The notes beneath the pieces were generated by a model. That model saw nothing but the letters and a program-made list of their open reading frames with translations. It was not told where the DNA came from and searched no databases. Both the position numbers and the translations under genes were made by a program. This document shows, one piece after another, positions 25,023 through 34,338 of a stretch of DNA of 57,774 bases. The DNA comes from Acidobacteriota bacterium (GTDB taxonomy: Bacteria > Acidobacteriota > Terriglobia > Bryobacterales > UBA6623), in the NCBI GenBank assembly GCA_027592785.1, contig JAQCLD010000013.1:1-57774 (forward strand), in the 5' to 3' direction. Each line of letters opens with the position of its first letter. Within the stretch, counting starts at the first letter, position 1.

Positions 25023-27626
25023 ATGGGTAATCGCAAGTCAAAAGCATCCGGCAATTCAGGCTCGTATATTTCTTCGGCTTTGCAACTGGCAAATCGGCCG
25101 GTGGTTAAGGTCTTCTTGGCACTGGTGTTGCTTGCGGGCGTCGCCGTGGTCGCGGTCTTCGGGCACTTCTGGTGGAAGTACGCGAAAGTCGTCGATGCGC
25201 GGCTGGCAGCTGGGCCATTCAACCAAGCTTCGAAGGTGCTTTCGGCGCCCGAACCCATTTTTGTAGAGGACAAGCAATCGATCGAGCAATTGCTGGCGAG
25301 ATTGCGTGAGGCCGGCTATTCGGATTCACGACACAATCCGATCGGCAGTTTCCAGATTCAAGAGAACGCGGTCGAGGTTTATCCCGGACCGCTCTCCTAC
25401 TTTGCCCAAGAGCCGGCAGTCGTTTATTTCGAAAACGGCGCGATCAGCCGCATCGTTTCGCTCAACGACAATACGCCGCAGACGGCCTATGAACTGGAGC
25501 CCGTCCTCGTTACGCACCTGTTCGACGACGAACGCTCGAAGCGTAGGCTTTTCAAGTTCGAAGACTACCCGACGGTGCTCGTCGACGCCATATTGGCGAT
25601 TGAGGACCATCGGTTTTTCTCGCATTGGGGCGTCGATCCGATTCGGCTCACTAAGGCGGCTTACGATGGTCTCGTCGCTTGGAACCAGCCCCGCGGCACG
25701 TCGACCCTCACGCAGCAGTTGGCGAGGAATTTCTTTCTAACGCCTGAGCAAACCCCCAGCCGCAAAGCCGCAGAGGCACTCATTGCCCTCCAACTGGAGA
25801 TGCGGCTGACGAAACAGCAGATCTTTGAGTACTACTCGAATCAGATCTTCATGGGCCGCTCGGGCAGCTTCAACGTCATGGGCATGGGCGAAGCGGCCCG
25901 CGCTTACTACAACAAAGACGTCCGCGATATCGACCTTGCCGAGGCCGCGCTGCTTGCCGGACTGCCGCAGGGTCCCAGCTACCTGAATCCTTACCGCCAC
26001 CCGGAACGGGCGCTGAATCGGCGCAATCAAGTACTGCGCGCCATGCGCCTGCATGGCTTTATTACCGAGTCGCAGTTTGAAGAAGCCGACGCGGCCGAGC
26101 TCCAGCTCGCCGAGGGACATATCGAGTCGACCGAAGCCCCCTATTACGTCGACCTGGTCAACGCGCATCTGAAGGAGCATTTCGATACCGAAGAGCTCAT
26201 CACGCAGGACTATTTGGTCTACACGACTTTGGATCGCTCGCTGCAGGAGGCCGCAGTCGAGGCCGTCCGCGTGGGCATGGAAGAAGTCGACAAGCTGATC
26301 GCCGCACAGCGCCGTTGGGGCGACAAAGAGCCGCCGAAGGCGCAGGCAGCCTTGGTAGCCCTCGATCCGTCCACAGGCGAGGTCAAGGCGATCGTGGGCG
26401 GCAGGATCTACGGACAAAGCCAGCTCAACCGCGTACTGGCCAAGAGGCAGCCTGGCTCCGTTTTTAAGCCATTTGTCTACGCTGCAGCCATCGATACGGC
26501 GCTGGACGAAGAGCGTATGCAGCTGGCCGAGCTACATCCTGAACTCTACGAAGATGCGGAGGACGCGCCGCCGTTGTATACCCCTGGCCAGGTCTTCACA
26601 GCGGCCAGTGAGGTCGACGACGTCCCCACCACCTTCTGGTTTGACGACAAACCGTATGAGCCGGCCAACCACGGCAATTCGATCTATGGCTTGGTCAGCT
26701 TTCGCGAAGCCCTGCGAAAGTCCATCAATATCTCCACCGTCAAGATCGCGGAAATGGTGGGCTACGACCGGATCGCCGACCTAGCGATCCGGGCCGGCCT
26801 AGGCGAGGGAATCAATCCGACTCCGGCGCTGGCGTTAGGATCCTACGAAGCGACCCCGCTACAGATCGCCGGCGCCTATACGACCTTCCTGAATGGCGGC
26901 GTCATGAAGCGCCCGTACTTCGTGCGTGAGGTTCGTGACCCGGAGGGCAGAGTCCTACACCGTCAAGAGCCGGAGGAAGTGCCGGTAATGGACCCTCGCA
27001 CGGCCTACATCGTGACCGACATGCTGGAGGACGTGCTCAATCGAGGCACCGGCGTCCGCGCTCGGTTCGCCCACAACTTCACGGAGCCGGCCGCCGGTAA
27101 GACAGGCACGGACGACGATGGCTGGTTCGCAGGCTACACCAACAATCTACTGTGCGTAGTCTGGGTGGGCTTCGACGACAACACCGACCTAAGCCTCGAG
27201 GGGGCGCACTCAGCGCTGCCGATCTGGGCGGAGTTCATGAAGGCCGCTCATTCCCTCAGAGCCTACAAGAACCCAGGCGAGTTTGAAATCCCTGAAGGCA
27301 TTGTGACCGCGGAACTCGATCCTGATACGGGCGAGTTGGCGACCTACGCCTGTCCGCGGCGAGAGAAAGAGGTATTTATCGCGGGCTCCCAGCCCACCAC
27401 TTTTTGCCGATTCCACGGCAGCGGCGGCCAGTTGGCCCTGGCCACCAATGTTGCCGGCTGGGACAGCGGCGGCGACGAGGCCGAGAACGCCGCTCAAGCC
27501 ACTCCGAATGCAGGGCGGCGCAGCGCCGAAGCATCGGCCGCGTCCGGTCAAAAGCCCTCTCCGAAGGTCGAAACCAAGGAGAAAGGCGGAATTTTCGGGC
27601 GCGTTCTGGATATCTTCAAGAAGTAG
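25023..27626 (+). CDS. Class A penicillin-binding protein (PBP1B-like)
   Basis: 867 residues. One transmembrane helix (~35-52), a UB2H-like segment (~85-130), a GT51 transglycosylase with IEDHRFFSHWGVDP and RGTSTLTQQLARNFFL, then a transpeptidase with active-site Ser in GSVFKPFVYAAA, SINIST (SxN) and AGKTGT. The C-terminal ~120 residues are an Ala/Ser/Lys-rich tail with Cys pairs (TYACPRREKE, TTFCRFHG). It polymerises and crosslinks peptidoglycan at the inner membrane. It follows proS in the same direction after 53 nt. Confidence 0.93.
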   Translation: MGNRKSKASGNSGSYISSALQLANRPVVKVFLALVLLAGVAVVAVFGHFWWKYAKVVDARLAAGPFNQASKVLSAPEPIFVEDKQSIEQLLARLREAGYSDSRHNPIGSFQIQENAVEVYPGPLSYFAQEPAVVYFENGAISRIVSLNDNTPQTAYELEPVLVTHLFDDERSKRRLFKFEDYPTVLVDAILAIEDHRFFSHWGVDPIRLTKAAYDGLVAWNQPRGTSTLTQQLARNFFLTPEQTPSRKAAEALIALQLEMRLTKQQIFEYYSNQIFMGRSGSFNVMGMGEAARAYYNKDVRDIDLAEAALLAGLPQGPSYLNPYRHPERALNRRNQVLRAMRLHGFITESQFEEADAAELQLAEGHIESTEAPYYVDLVNAHLKEHFDTEELITQDYLVYTTLDRSLQEAAVEAVRVGMEEVDKLIAAQRRWGDKEPPKAQAALVALDPSTGEVKAIVGGRIYGQSQLNRVLAKRQPGSVFKPFVYAAAIDTALDEERMQLAELHPELYEDAEDAPPLYTPGQVFTAASEVDDVPTTFWFDDKPYEPANHGNSIYGLVSFREALRKSINISTVKIAEMVGYDRIADLAIRAGLGEGINPTPALALGSYEATPLQIAGAYTTFLNGGVMKRPYFVREVRDPEGRVLHRQEPEEVPVMDPRTAYIVTDMLEDVLNRGTGVRARFAHNFTEPAAGKTGTDDDGWFAGYTNNLLCVVWVGFDDNTDLSLEGAHSALPIWAEFMKAAHSLRAYKNPGEFEIPEGIVTAELDPDTGELATYACPRREKEVFIAGSQPTTFCRFHGSGGQLALATNVAGWDSGGDEAENAAQATPNAGRRSAEASAASGQKPSPKVETKEKGGIFGRVLDIFKK

Positions 27627-27748
27627 CCAACCGTCCCCTCCTCCGCTTGCCCCCCTGTGTAATCCGGCGGCCAAGTGTTAGAGTAAGCGTCAGCAGAGGC
27701 CGTGTAGCCCTGGCTCCGAGCGGTCATCGCTGTCAATAGGAGGACGTG

Positions 27749-28501
27749 ATGCTGGCAGCCCTCATTGGAATATCGCTGCTCTTCCCGCAGCTCATCGACT
27801 CAACCAAGACCCTGAGCAAGCCGGTCCCTTCCGCCGCTGAAATCACGTCTGAGAAACGCGGCGACATCTTTGTGGCCCGCAAGATGTACCGGGAAGCGGT
27901 GGACTCCTATCAGCAGGCTCTCAAGGAGTTCCCGCGCGACGCACGGCTCTACAACAAGCTCGGGATTTCCTTTCACCGCCAAGAAATGTTTGGGCAGGCC
28001 CGGCGCAGCTACGAGCAAGCGTCGCGGCTGGACGGGAAGTACTCCGAGGCGGTCAATAATCTGGGAACCATCTACTTCGCCGAGCGCCGCTACAAGCGAG
28101 CGCAGCGAACCTACGAGAAGGCGCTCAAGCTAACTCCCAACTCGGCTGCGGTTCATAGCAATCTAGGTACGGCGCTATTCGCCCGGCGGCGCTACAAGCA
28201 GGCGACCGCATCCTACATGAAGGCGCTGGAACTGGATCCGTCAGTGTTCGAGAACGGCGGCCGCGGAGGTACGACCTTGCAGGACCGTAGCGTCGAGGAG
28301 CGGGGCAAGTATTACTACTACCTGGCCCAAGCCTTCGCGGAAAACGGCCACTATGATCGCTCGGTGATCTACTTGCGGCGCTCGATCGAAGAAGGATACG
28401 GCAAGGCCAAGAGGGCGGACCAAGATCCTGCCTTTAAAGTCATGTACGAATTGCCCGAGTTCCTGGCCATCATGAATCCCGAGACCGCCGCGGTTCGTTA
28501 A
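27749..28501 (+). CDS. Exported TPR protein
   Basis: 250 residues. AGGAGG at 27738-27743 favours ATG 27749 over the GTG at 27746. A hydrophobic N-terminus (MLAALIGISLLF) suggests export. About four tetratricopeptide repeats follow (MYREAVDSYQQAL, MFGQARRSYEQA, YKRAQRTYEKAL, YKQATASYMKAL). TPR proteins scaffold complexes; the partner is unknown. It stands between the PBP and the glycosyltransferase run. Confidence 0.8.
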   Translation: MLAALIGISLLFPQLIDSTKTLSKPVPSAAEITSEKRGDIFVARKMYREAVDSYQQALKEFPRDARLYNKLGISFHRQEMFGQARRSYEQASRLDGKYSEAVNNLGTIYFAERRYKRAQRTYEKALKLTPNSAAVHSNLGTALFARRRYKQATASYMKALELDPSVFENGGRGGTTLQDRSVEERGKYYYYLAQAFAENGHYDRSVIYLRRSIEEGYGKAKRADQDPAFKVMYELPEFLAIMNPETAAVR

Positions 28502-28589
28502 CAGGCCGGGCGCCGCCTGGCTGGCCGGATAGCGCCATCCATGCGTTACGATCTGTAAGCGGACGCAAGAGACGTCCGGTGGTCCCCTT

Positions 28590-29615
28590 TTGAGGGTTTC
28601 GTTCGTCATCCCACATCGCAAAAACCTGGTGCTTCTCCAGGCGGCGGTTCGCTCGATCCGGCAGCAGCAAACTCCCGACGGCAGGGCGCTGGAGGTGATT
28701 GTCGTCGACAACGCCTCCACTGAAGGCGCCCTTGCTTGGGCCGAAGCCGAGGGGTGCGTGGTCATCAGCATGGCCGCGAACCAAGGATTCGGAAAAGCGG
28801 TGAATCACGGGATCCGCGCGGGTACCGGCGACTGGATCGTCGTAATGAACGACGATGTGGAATTGGAAACGGACTGGCTGCGGCAGCTGGAGGCGGCGCT
28901 CGAGCGAACGCCTGCGGCCTGGTTCGTATGCGGCAAGACGCTGCAGTTCGCCGCACGGGGGCGAGTCGACGGCGTCGGAGATGCGATTTCGAAAGGCGGT
29001 ACGGCCATGCGTTTGGGCAACGGCCGGGCCGATGGCGATAGGTTCAACGTGGGTAGAGCGACGTTCTTCCCGTCGGCCACAGCGACTGCGTTCCGCCGTA
29101 CATTCTTTGAGCAAGCCGGCCTGTTCGACGAGACCTTCTTCGCCTATCTCGAGGACGTCGATCTTGGTCTACGAGCCGCGCTGGCGGGGTTGGCGGGCAC
29201 TTACGCTCCGGCTGCTAGGTCTTATCACCACGGCAGCGCGACCGGGCAGGCTTGGAGCGCAGATATGGTGCGCTGGATCACCGGCCACCAGCTGTTGCTG
29301 CTCGCAAAGTTCTTCCCTGCGCGTCTACTCCTAAGAAACGGCTGGAATATTCTCGTGGCGCAGAGTTTGTGGTCGGGATTGGCCATCTCCCGCGGCCAAT
29401 CTCTGGCCTGGGTGCGCGGACTGGCGCTCGGCTTGCGTGGGGCCAGGCGTGCTCGGTTCGACGGCAGGGCGCTGCGCTCGCGACCGGAGCGCTTAGCGGC
29501 CGTACTGACGTCCTCCGAACGAGAGATCAGGAGCTTTCAGGAATCTACCGGCTTGGACCGTTATTGGGCATGGTATTTCCGCTTGACGCAGCTGCCCTGG
29601 AGGAAGTTAGGGTGA
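28590..29615 (+). CDS. GT2-family glycosyltransferase (rhamnosyltransferase-like)
   Basis: 341 residues from TTG. GT-A fold: VSFVIPHRKNL, IVVDNAS, NQGFGKAVNHGI, the metal-binding NDD in IVVMNDDVELE, and YLEDVDLGLRAAL. First of four consecutive glycosyltransferase genes; it overlaps the next by 4 bp (GTGA). Likely adds a sugar (rhamnose is common for this subgroup) to a lipid-linked polysaccharide at the cytoplasmic membrane. Confidence 0.85.
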   Translation: MRVSFVIPHRKNLVLLQAAVRSIRQQQTPDGRALEVIVVDNASTEGALAWAEAEGCVVISMAANQGFGKAVNHGIRAGTGDWIVVMNDDVELETDWLRQLEAALERTPAAWFVCGKTLQFAARGRVDGVGDAISKGGTAMRLGNGRADGDRFNVGRATFFPSATATAFRRTFFEQAGLFDETFFAYLEDVDLGLRAALAGLAGTYAPAARSYHHGSATGQAWSADMVRWITGHQLLLLAKFFPARLLLRNGWNILVAQSLWSGLAISRGQSLAWVRGLALGLRGARRARFDGRALRSRPERLAAVLTSSEREIRSFQESTGLDRYWAWYFRLTQLPWRKLG

Positions 29616-30553
29616 GCGTCGCGGCGGTGATCGTGACTTACAACTCAGCCGCGGCAGTCGCCAAATGCCTGGCTCATCTGGACGGGCCTGATGAGATCGT
29701 CGTGGTCGATAACGCGTCAAGCGACCACACCCTCGAGGCGGTTCGACACACTGCGCCCCGGGCCAAATTAATTTCGAATCAACGAAACAAAGGTTTCGCT
29801 TCGGCGGTCAACCAAGGAGTCAACGCCTGCGGTTCGGATCTAATCCTGCTGATCAACCCGGATGCAGCGCCAACCGCGCCGATCACTGTGCCTGGCGCCC
29901 TCGCACAGAGAGCGATGCAAAACAACATCGGCGTCGTAGGAGGCAAGCTGCTCGGATTGGACGGCTGCGTGCAATCGGGCTTTACCGTGAGGGCGTTTCC
30001 GACAAGACTGGTCCTGGCGCTTGAGGCGCTCGGAATCAATCGTCTTTGGCCCTCCAACGATGCCAATCGGCGCTATCGGATGGGCGATTTCGACTACGAC
30101 CGTTCTCAAGAGTGCGAACAGCCGGCCGGAGCGTTCATGATGTTCCGCAGATCGCTCTTCGATGAATTGGGCGGCTTCGACGAGGGCTTCTATCCGGTCT
30201 GGTTTGAGGATGTCGACTTTTGCTTGAGGGCAACCAAGGCCGGATATCGGAACTGGTACGAACCGGCCTCGGCGGCGATTCACGAGGGAGGCCATTCTGT
30301 AACGCGGGTAACGCTGCCAGAGAGGCAGAAGTATTGGTATGGTAGTCTTTTACGCTTTGCCAATAAGCACTTCGATCCTTATTCCGCAGGATGTATTCGA
30401 GCAAGCAGCGCGATCGGCCTCGCGCTGCGAGGAATCGCATCGAGTTTTAGTGCTCGCCGCCGACCCGAAAGACAGGCCTATTTCCAGGCCATGCGCATGA
30501 TTTTGACTGGCTCAATCGCCAACTCGCCGTCTAAAACAGAGCGAGAAAGGTAA
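29612..30553 (+). CDS. GT2-family glycosyltransferase
   Basis: 313 residues. The true start is the GTG at 29612, overlapping the previous stop, with GGAGG upstream; the longer frame is antisense-like in composition. VAAVIVTYNSAAAVAKCL, VVVDNASSDHT, NKGFASAVNQGV, LLINPDA (DxD variant) and WFEDVDFCLRA are standard for the family. Translational coupling suggests the same pathway as its neighbours. Confidence 0.85.
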   Translation: MSVAAVIVTYNSAAAVAKCLAHLDGPDEIVVVDNASSDHTLEAVRHTAPRAKLISNQRNKGFASAVNQGVNACGSDLILLINPDAAPTAPITVPGALAQRAMQNNIGVVGGKLLGLDGCVQSGFTVRAFPTRLVLALEALGINRLWPSNDANRRYRMGDFDYDRSQECEQPAGAFMMFRRSLFDELGGFDEGFYPVWFEDVDFCLRATKAGYRNWYEPASAAIHEGGHSVTRVTLPERQKYWYGSLLRFANKHFDPYSAGCIRASSAIGLALRGIASSFSARRRPERQAYFQAMRMILTGSIANSPSKTERER

Positions 30554-30593
30554 GAAGCAGACTTTCATAGCCTGAACGTCAATTGAGAAGTAG

Positions 30594-31646
30594 ATGAACG
30601 GCAAACCCCGGGTTTCAGTCACAGTTGTGACCTACAACAGCGGCCGCTTTATTCGCCGCTGCCTCGAGTCGGTACTCGATCAAACCTACTCCTTCATGGA
30701 GGTGATCGTCGTCGACAACGCTTCCAGCGACGGAACGGTCGACATCCTCGAACCGTTTGAGGACCGCTGCACCGTAGTCTACAACGAAGAAAATAGCGGG
30801 TTCGCGGCGGCTCAGAATCAAGCGATTGCGCTGTCGAAGGGCGAGTGGGTGTTGACGCTCAATCCCGACGTAATGCTGCTGCCTGACTTCATCGAAAGGC
30901 TGCTGCTAAGCGCTCCGGCCGACCCCCAAGTCGGGACCTTGTGCGGCAAGCTGTTGATGGTGGACGCGTCGTTTACGATCCCTGACAAACAGGTGGTCGA
31001 CTCGACCGGCATGTACTTCACGCCCATGCTGCGGCACTTTGACCGGGGCTGCCTGGAACAGTACAACGGCCACTACCACAACCACGAATACGTCTTCGGC
31101 GCGACCGCGGCGGCGGCCTGCTATCGCCGCGAGATGATTGACGATATCGCTGTGGGCGGCGAGTTCTTCGACTCCGACTTCTTCACCTATCGCGAAGACG
31201 CCGACGTCGCCTGGCGAGCTCAGCTGTTGGGTTGGAAGTGCCTCTATGACCCCACCGCGTGCGGCTACCACGTGCGCAAGCTGCGGCCCGGCATGCGCCG
31301 GCAGCTGGCCCCGGAAATCAACATGCACTCGGTGAAGAATCGCTTCTTGATGCGCATCAAGAACATCACGCCGAAGCTCTATATCCGCCACTTCGCGGCC
31401 ATCACCTTTCGAGACTTGGGCATCCTGGCATACTGTCTCGTCGTCGAGCGTTCATCGTTAGAGGCATTCTCGCTTTTGGCGCGTGATTTCAAGAAGACCC
31501 TGGGCAAGAGAAAGCTGGTGCAAGAACGCAGGCGCGCGGACGATGCCTATCTCGCCCGCTGGTTCCGCTTCAAGCCGGTCAGCGAACCCTTTGAAGCCCT
31601 GGCAATGGCCAACGAGCCCACTACGAAAGTCGGCCGTAAGGTCTGA
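30594..31646 (+). CDS. GT2-family glycosyltransferase
   Basis: 350 residues. VSVTVVTYNSGRFIRRCLES, VIVVDNASSDGT, NSGFAAAQNQAIAL, TLNPDVMLLPDF and YREDADVAWRAQL. It resembles rhamnosyl transferases of O-antigen or exopolysaccharide clusters. Third in the run, 40 nt after the second. Confidence 0.87.
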   Translation: MNGKPRVSVTVVTYNSGRFIRRCLESVLDQTYSFMEVIVVDNASSDGTVDILEPFEDRCTVVYNEENSGFAAAQNQAIALSKGEWVLTLNPDVMLLPDFIERLLLSAPADPQVGTLCGKLLMVDASFTIPDKQVVDSTGMYFTPMLRHFDRGCLEQYNGHYHNHEYVFGATAAAACYRREMIDDIAVGGEFFDSDFFTYREDADVAWRAQLLGWKCLYDPTACGYHVRKLRPGMRRQLAPEINMHSVKNRFLMRIKNITPKLYIRHFAAITFRDLGILAYCLVVERSSLEAFSLLARDFKKTLGKRKLVQERRRADDAYLARWFRFKPVSEPFEALAMANEPTTKVGRKV

Positions 31647-31662
31647 GGGGCGCAGGACCGCG

Positions 31663-32775
31663 ATGCGCATCGCGCTGCTAGGCACGCGCGGCATTCCGGC
31701 CAACTACGGCGGGTTTGAGACATTCGCGGAAGAACTGTCAGCCCGCCTGGTAGAACGCGGCCATCAGGTCGTTGTCTACTGCCGAACCAACAATGTTCAC
31801 GAGAGAGCGTCGCCCTACCGCGGCGTCGAACTCAAGTTCCTGCCGACAATTCCGCACAAATACCTCGATACGCTCGCCCATACCGCGCTTTCAACGGTTC
31901 ATGCTCTGTTCGGGCGCTTCGACGCAATCCTCTATTGCAATAGTGCCAACGCCGTCTTCACCCTTGCTCCGCGACTCATCGGCACGCCCACGGCGCTGAA
32001 CGTCGACGGGCTTGAACGCGACCGACGCAAGTGGAACAAACTCGGCCAAGCTTGGTACGCGCTGTCCGAGCGACTCTCCTGTTGGCTGCCGGCAGCAACC
32101 ATCACGGACGCGAAGGTTATCCAGAACTACTTCGCCGAACGCTACAACAAGAGCTCCCATCTGATCGCCTACGGCGCCGACTTCGAAAAAGAGTCGTCGA
32201 CCGAGACTCTCGAACGCCTCGGCCTCGAGCCCGGCCAGTACTTCCTCTACGTCAGCCGCATGGAGCCCGAAAACAACGCCCTGTTGGTTGCCAAAGCCTT
32301 CGCCCAAACTTCCGTCCCGCAGCGGCTGGCGATAGTCGGAGACGCCCCCTACGCCGCGGACTATATCCAATCAGTGAAAGCGGTGACGGACCCCCGCATC
32401 GTGATGCCTGGAGGAATCTACGGCAAGGGCTATCGCGAGCTGCAGTCCCACTGCCTGGCCTACATTCACGCCACCGAAGTGGGCGGAACGCATCCGGCTC
32501 TTATCGAGGCCATGGGCCGCGGGGCCCCTACTCTCTATCTGCAAACCCCCGAGAACCTCGAGGTAGCCGGAGACGCCGGAATGCCTTTCGAACACAGCGA
32601 AAAGACCCTTGCGGACCTGATCCAAATGGCCGCCGCCATGGCCCCGGCTCAACTCGATCAATGGGGCGCCCGTGCCCAGACGCGGGCACGCAGCCGGTAT
32701 GATTGGGAACAGGTCACCGATCGGTACGAAAACTTGCTCTCGGCCCTGATTCAGCGGCGTACGTCGCTGGGTTAG
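31663..32775 (+). CDS. GT4 glycosyltransferase with DUF1972-type N-terminus
   Basis: 370 residues from ATG 31663 with AGGA nearby; the frame upstream is antisense of the previous gene's tail. MRIALLGTRGIPANYGGFET is the hallmark of the DUF1972 rhamnosyl/galactosyl transferase family, followed by LYVSRMEPENNALLVAKAF and HATEVGGTHPALIEAMG in the GT-B donor domain. Last of the polysaccharide run. Confidence 0.9.
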   Translation: MRIALLGTRGIPANYGGFETFAEELSARLVERGHQVVVYCRTNNVHERASPYRGVELKFLPTIPHKYLDTLAHTALSTVHALFGRFDAILYCNSANAVFTLAPRLIGTPTALNVDGLERDRRKWNKLGQAWYALSERLSCWLPAATITDAKVIQNYFAERYNKSSHLIAYGADFEKESSTETLERLGLEPGQYFLYVSRMEPENNALLVAKAFAQTSVPQRLAIVGDAPYAADYIQSVKAVTDPRIVMPGGIYGKGYRELQSHCLAYIHATEVGGTHPALIEAMGRGAPTLYLQTPENLEVAGDAGMPFEHSEKTLADLIQMAAAMAPAQLDQWGARAQTRARSRYDWEQVTDRYENLLSALIQRRTSLG

Positions 32776-32847
32776 CATAGAATCCGAGTCGTCTCGCGGA
32801 ACCAGCTGCTCTCCGCGTGCGTATCAGGTGTTCCCAGCGGAGGTTCC

Positions 32848-33111
32848 ATGCCCATCAGTAGAGACTTGCTTGAAATATTATGCTGCCCCAAGACAAAGGT
32901 CCCGGTGGCGATGATGTCTGCCGAACAAATCGCCGGCGTCAACGCCCGCGTAGCGGATAAGCAGCTCAAGTACGTCGATTCCAGTGCAGTGGATTCACCC
33001 TTGCAGGAAGGACTGATCACCGAAGACGGCCAAACGATCTACCGCATCGATGACGGCATTCCAGTCATGCTCATTGACAAGGGCATTCCTGCGAGTCAGC
33101 TGGAGGGTTAA
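32848..33111 (+). CDS. Trm112/UPF0434-like small protein
   Basis: 87 residues behind GGAGG. ISRDLLEILCCPKTK at the N-terminus and GLITEDGQTIYRIDDGIPVML at the C-terminus match the Trm112-like zinc-ribbon family, but only the first cysteine pair remains and the later Cys pair is missing. In other organisms Trm112 activates methyltransferases; the bacterial role is unclear. It lies 6 nt before the DUF4126 gene. Confidence 0.8.
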   Translation: MPISRDLLEILCCPKTKVPVAMMSAEQIAGVNARVADKQLKYVDSSAVDSPLQEGLITEDGQTIYRIDDGIPVMLIDKGIPASQLEG

Positions 33112-33117
33112 GCGACG

Positions 33118-34089
33118 ATGGCCGGTTGGGAAACGCTGATTTCGTCCCTCGGTCTGTCCTTCGCTTCGGGCGTCAACCTGTATGCGACGATCCTGGTCGT
33201 TGGGCTGGCCCAGCGCTACGGCTTCATCGAAAACCTGCCGGGACCGCTCCATGCGCTCTCGAATCCTTGGATCCTCGGCATCGCCGGAATCTTATACGCC
33301 GCCGAATTCTTGGTCGACAAGTTTCCCTTCGTTGCAACGCTCTGGGATGCTGTTCATACTCTGATCCGGCCGCTGGGCGGAGCGTTGATTGCGTTGGCTG
33401 CGGCTCACGAAATGAGCCCGCTCGGCCAGGCCGCGGCGTTGCTCGTCGGCGGCTCAGTGGCCTTGGGGACACACTCGACCAAAGCCGGCTTTCGTATGTT
33501 GGCCAATACGGCTCCCGAGCCGGTGACCCACTCACTGATTAGCGTGGCCGAGGATGTCGGCGTGTTCGGGCTCGCAGTGTTGGCGTTGACCTATCCTTGG
33601 TTAGCGTTGGGCGTCATGGTCGCCCTCGTCGCCATCTTCGCCTACCTGGCGCCGACGATCTGGCGCATGCTGCGTTTCTTGTTGAGTTGCGCATGGGGTT
33701 GGCTCGCTGCGCTTCTCGGATCACTCCCACAACAGGAGCGAGAAGCTCCGCAATGGCTCAAGGACCAGTTGGTCAAAGGCCGTTTCCCGGCGGAGGATGT
33801 GAGAATCTACCGCGCGTTTTCCCGAACGAATGCGGGCGGGCCACGCTACGGCATCGGTTTCTTGGTGCTCGCCGGGGAAGGCGTTCTCTTTGCGCGGGAA
33901 GGCATGTTCCGCAACACGCTGCAACAGCTTGGCGCGTCTGAGTCGCTTTCCATCGCCGAAGGCGCCGTCTGCGACACCGTCGTATCGCAGGACGGTCGAA
34001 TGAGCGTGTGCCTAGCCAAACATTGGGCGGAGCTCTATCGGACTGACTTTCTCGGCGCGTCCGATCGCAACGCTGCGGAATCCGCCTAA
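33118..34089 (+). CDS. DUF4126-family membrane protein
   Basis: 323 residues with several hydrophobic segments. LGLSFASGVNLYATILVVGLAQR and FLVDKFPFVATLWDAVHT with GTHSTKAGFRMLANTAPEP are typical of DUF4126. The C-terminal ~110 residues are soluble and look like a separate domain. GGAGGG precedes the ATG. Function unknown; likely co-transcribed with the Trm112-like gene. Confidence 0.82.
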   Translation: MAGWETLISSLGLSFASGVNLYATILVVGLAQRYGFIENLPGPLHALSNPWILGIAGILYAAEFLVDKFPFVATLWDAVHTLIRPLGGALIALAAAHEMSPLGQAAALLVGGSVALGTHSTKAGFRMLANTAPEPVTHSLISVAEDVGVFGLAVLALTYPWLALGVMVALVAIFAYLAPTIWRMLRFLLSCAWGWLAALLGSLPQQEREAPQWLKDQLVKGRFPAEDVRIYRAFSRTNAGGPRYGIGFLVLAGEGVLFAREGMFRNTLQQLGASESLSIAEGAVCDTVVSQDGRMSVCLAKHWAELYRTDFLGASDRNAAESA

Positions 34090-34188
34090 GCCCTGTATAC
34101 TGACCCGGTGAACTCCGCTACGGGTTCACATCCAACCGGCCCGGTCGCGGCAGGTCTCTTCGACAAACAATAGGACGGTGTTCCCCGA

Positions 34189-34338
34189 ATGCCCTTCGCC
34201 AGGGTTTCTGCCTGGGCGCTGATTGCGCTGCTGGTCTGCCTGTGGGCGCTCTACAACCGTCGCAGCGCCATGGAAAGAATGCGGCTGATGGAGAAAGATC
34301 ATCCTACGCCGCCGCAGGATAAGCATGCCCCTCTATAA
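34189..34338 (+). CDS. Small single-pass membrane protein (49 aa)
   Basis: 49 residues: MPFARV, a hydrophobic helix (SAWALIALLVCLWALY), then a charged tail rich in Met, Arg, Lys and Pro. It overlaps the comM start by 14 nt. Composition matches neighbouring genes. I see no strong ribosome-binding site. A -10-like TATACT lies at 34096-34101. Not recognised as a family; real but unproven. Confidence 0.5.
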   Translation: MPFARVSAWALIALLVCLWALYNRRSAMERMRLMEKDHPTPPQDKHAPL

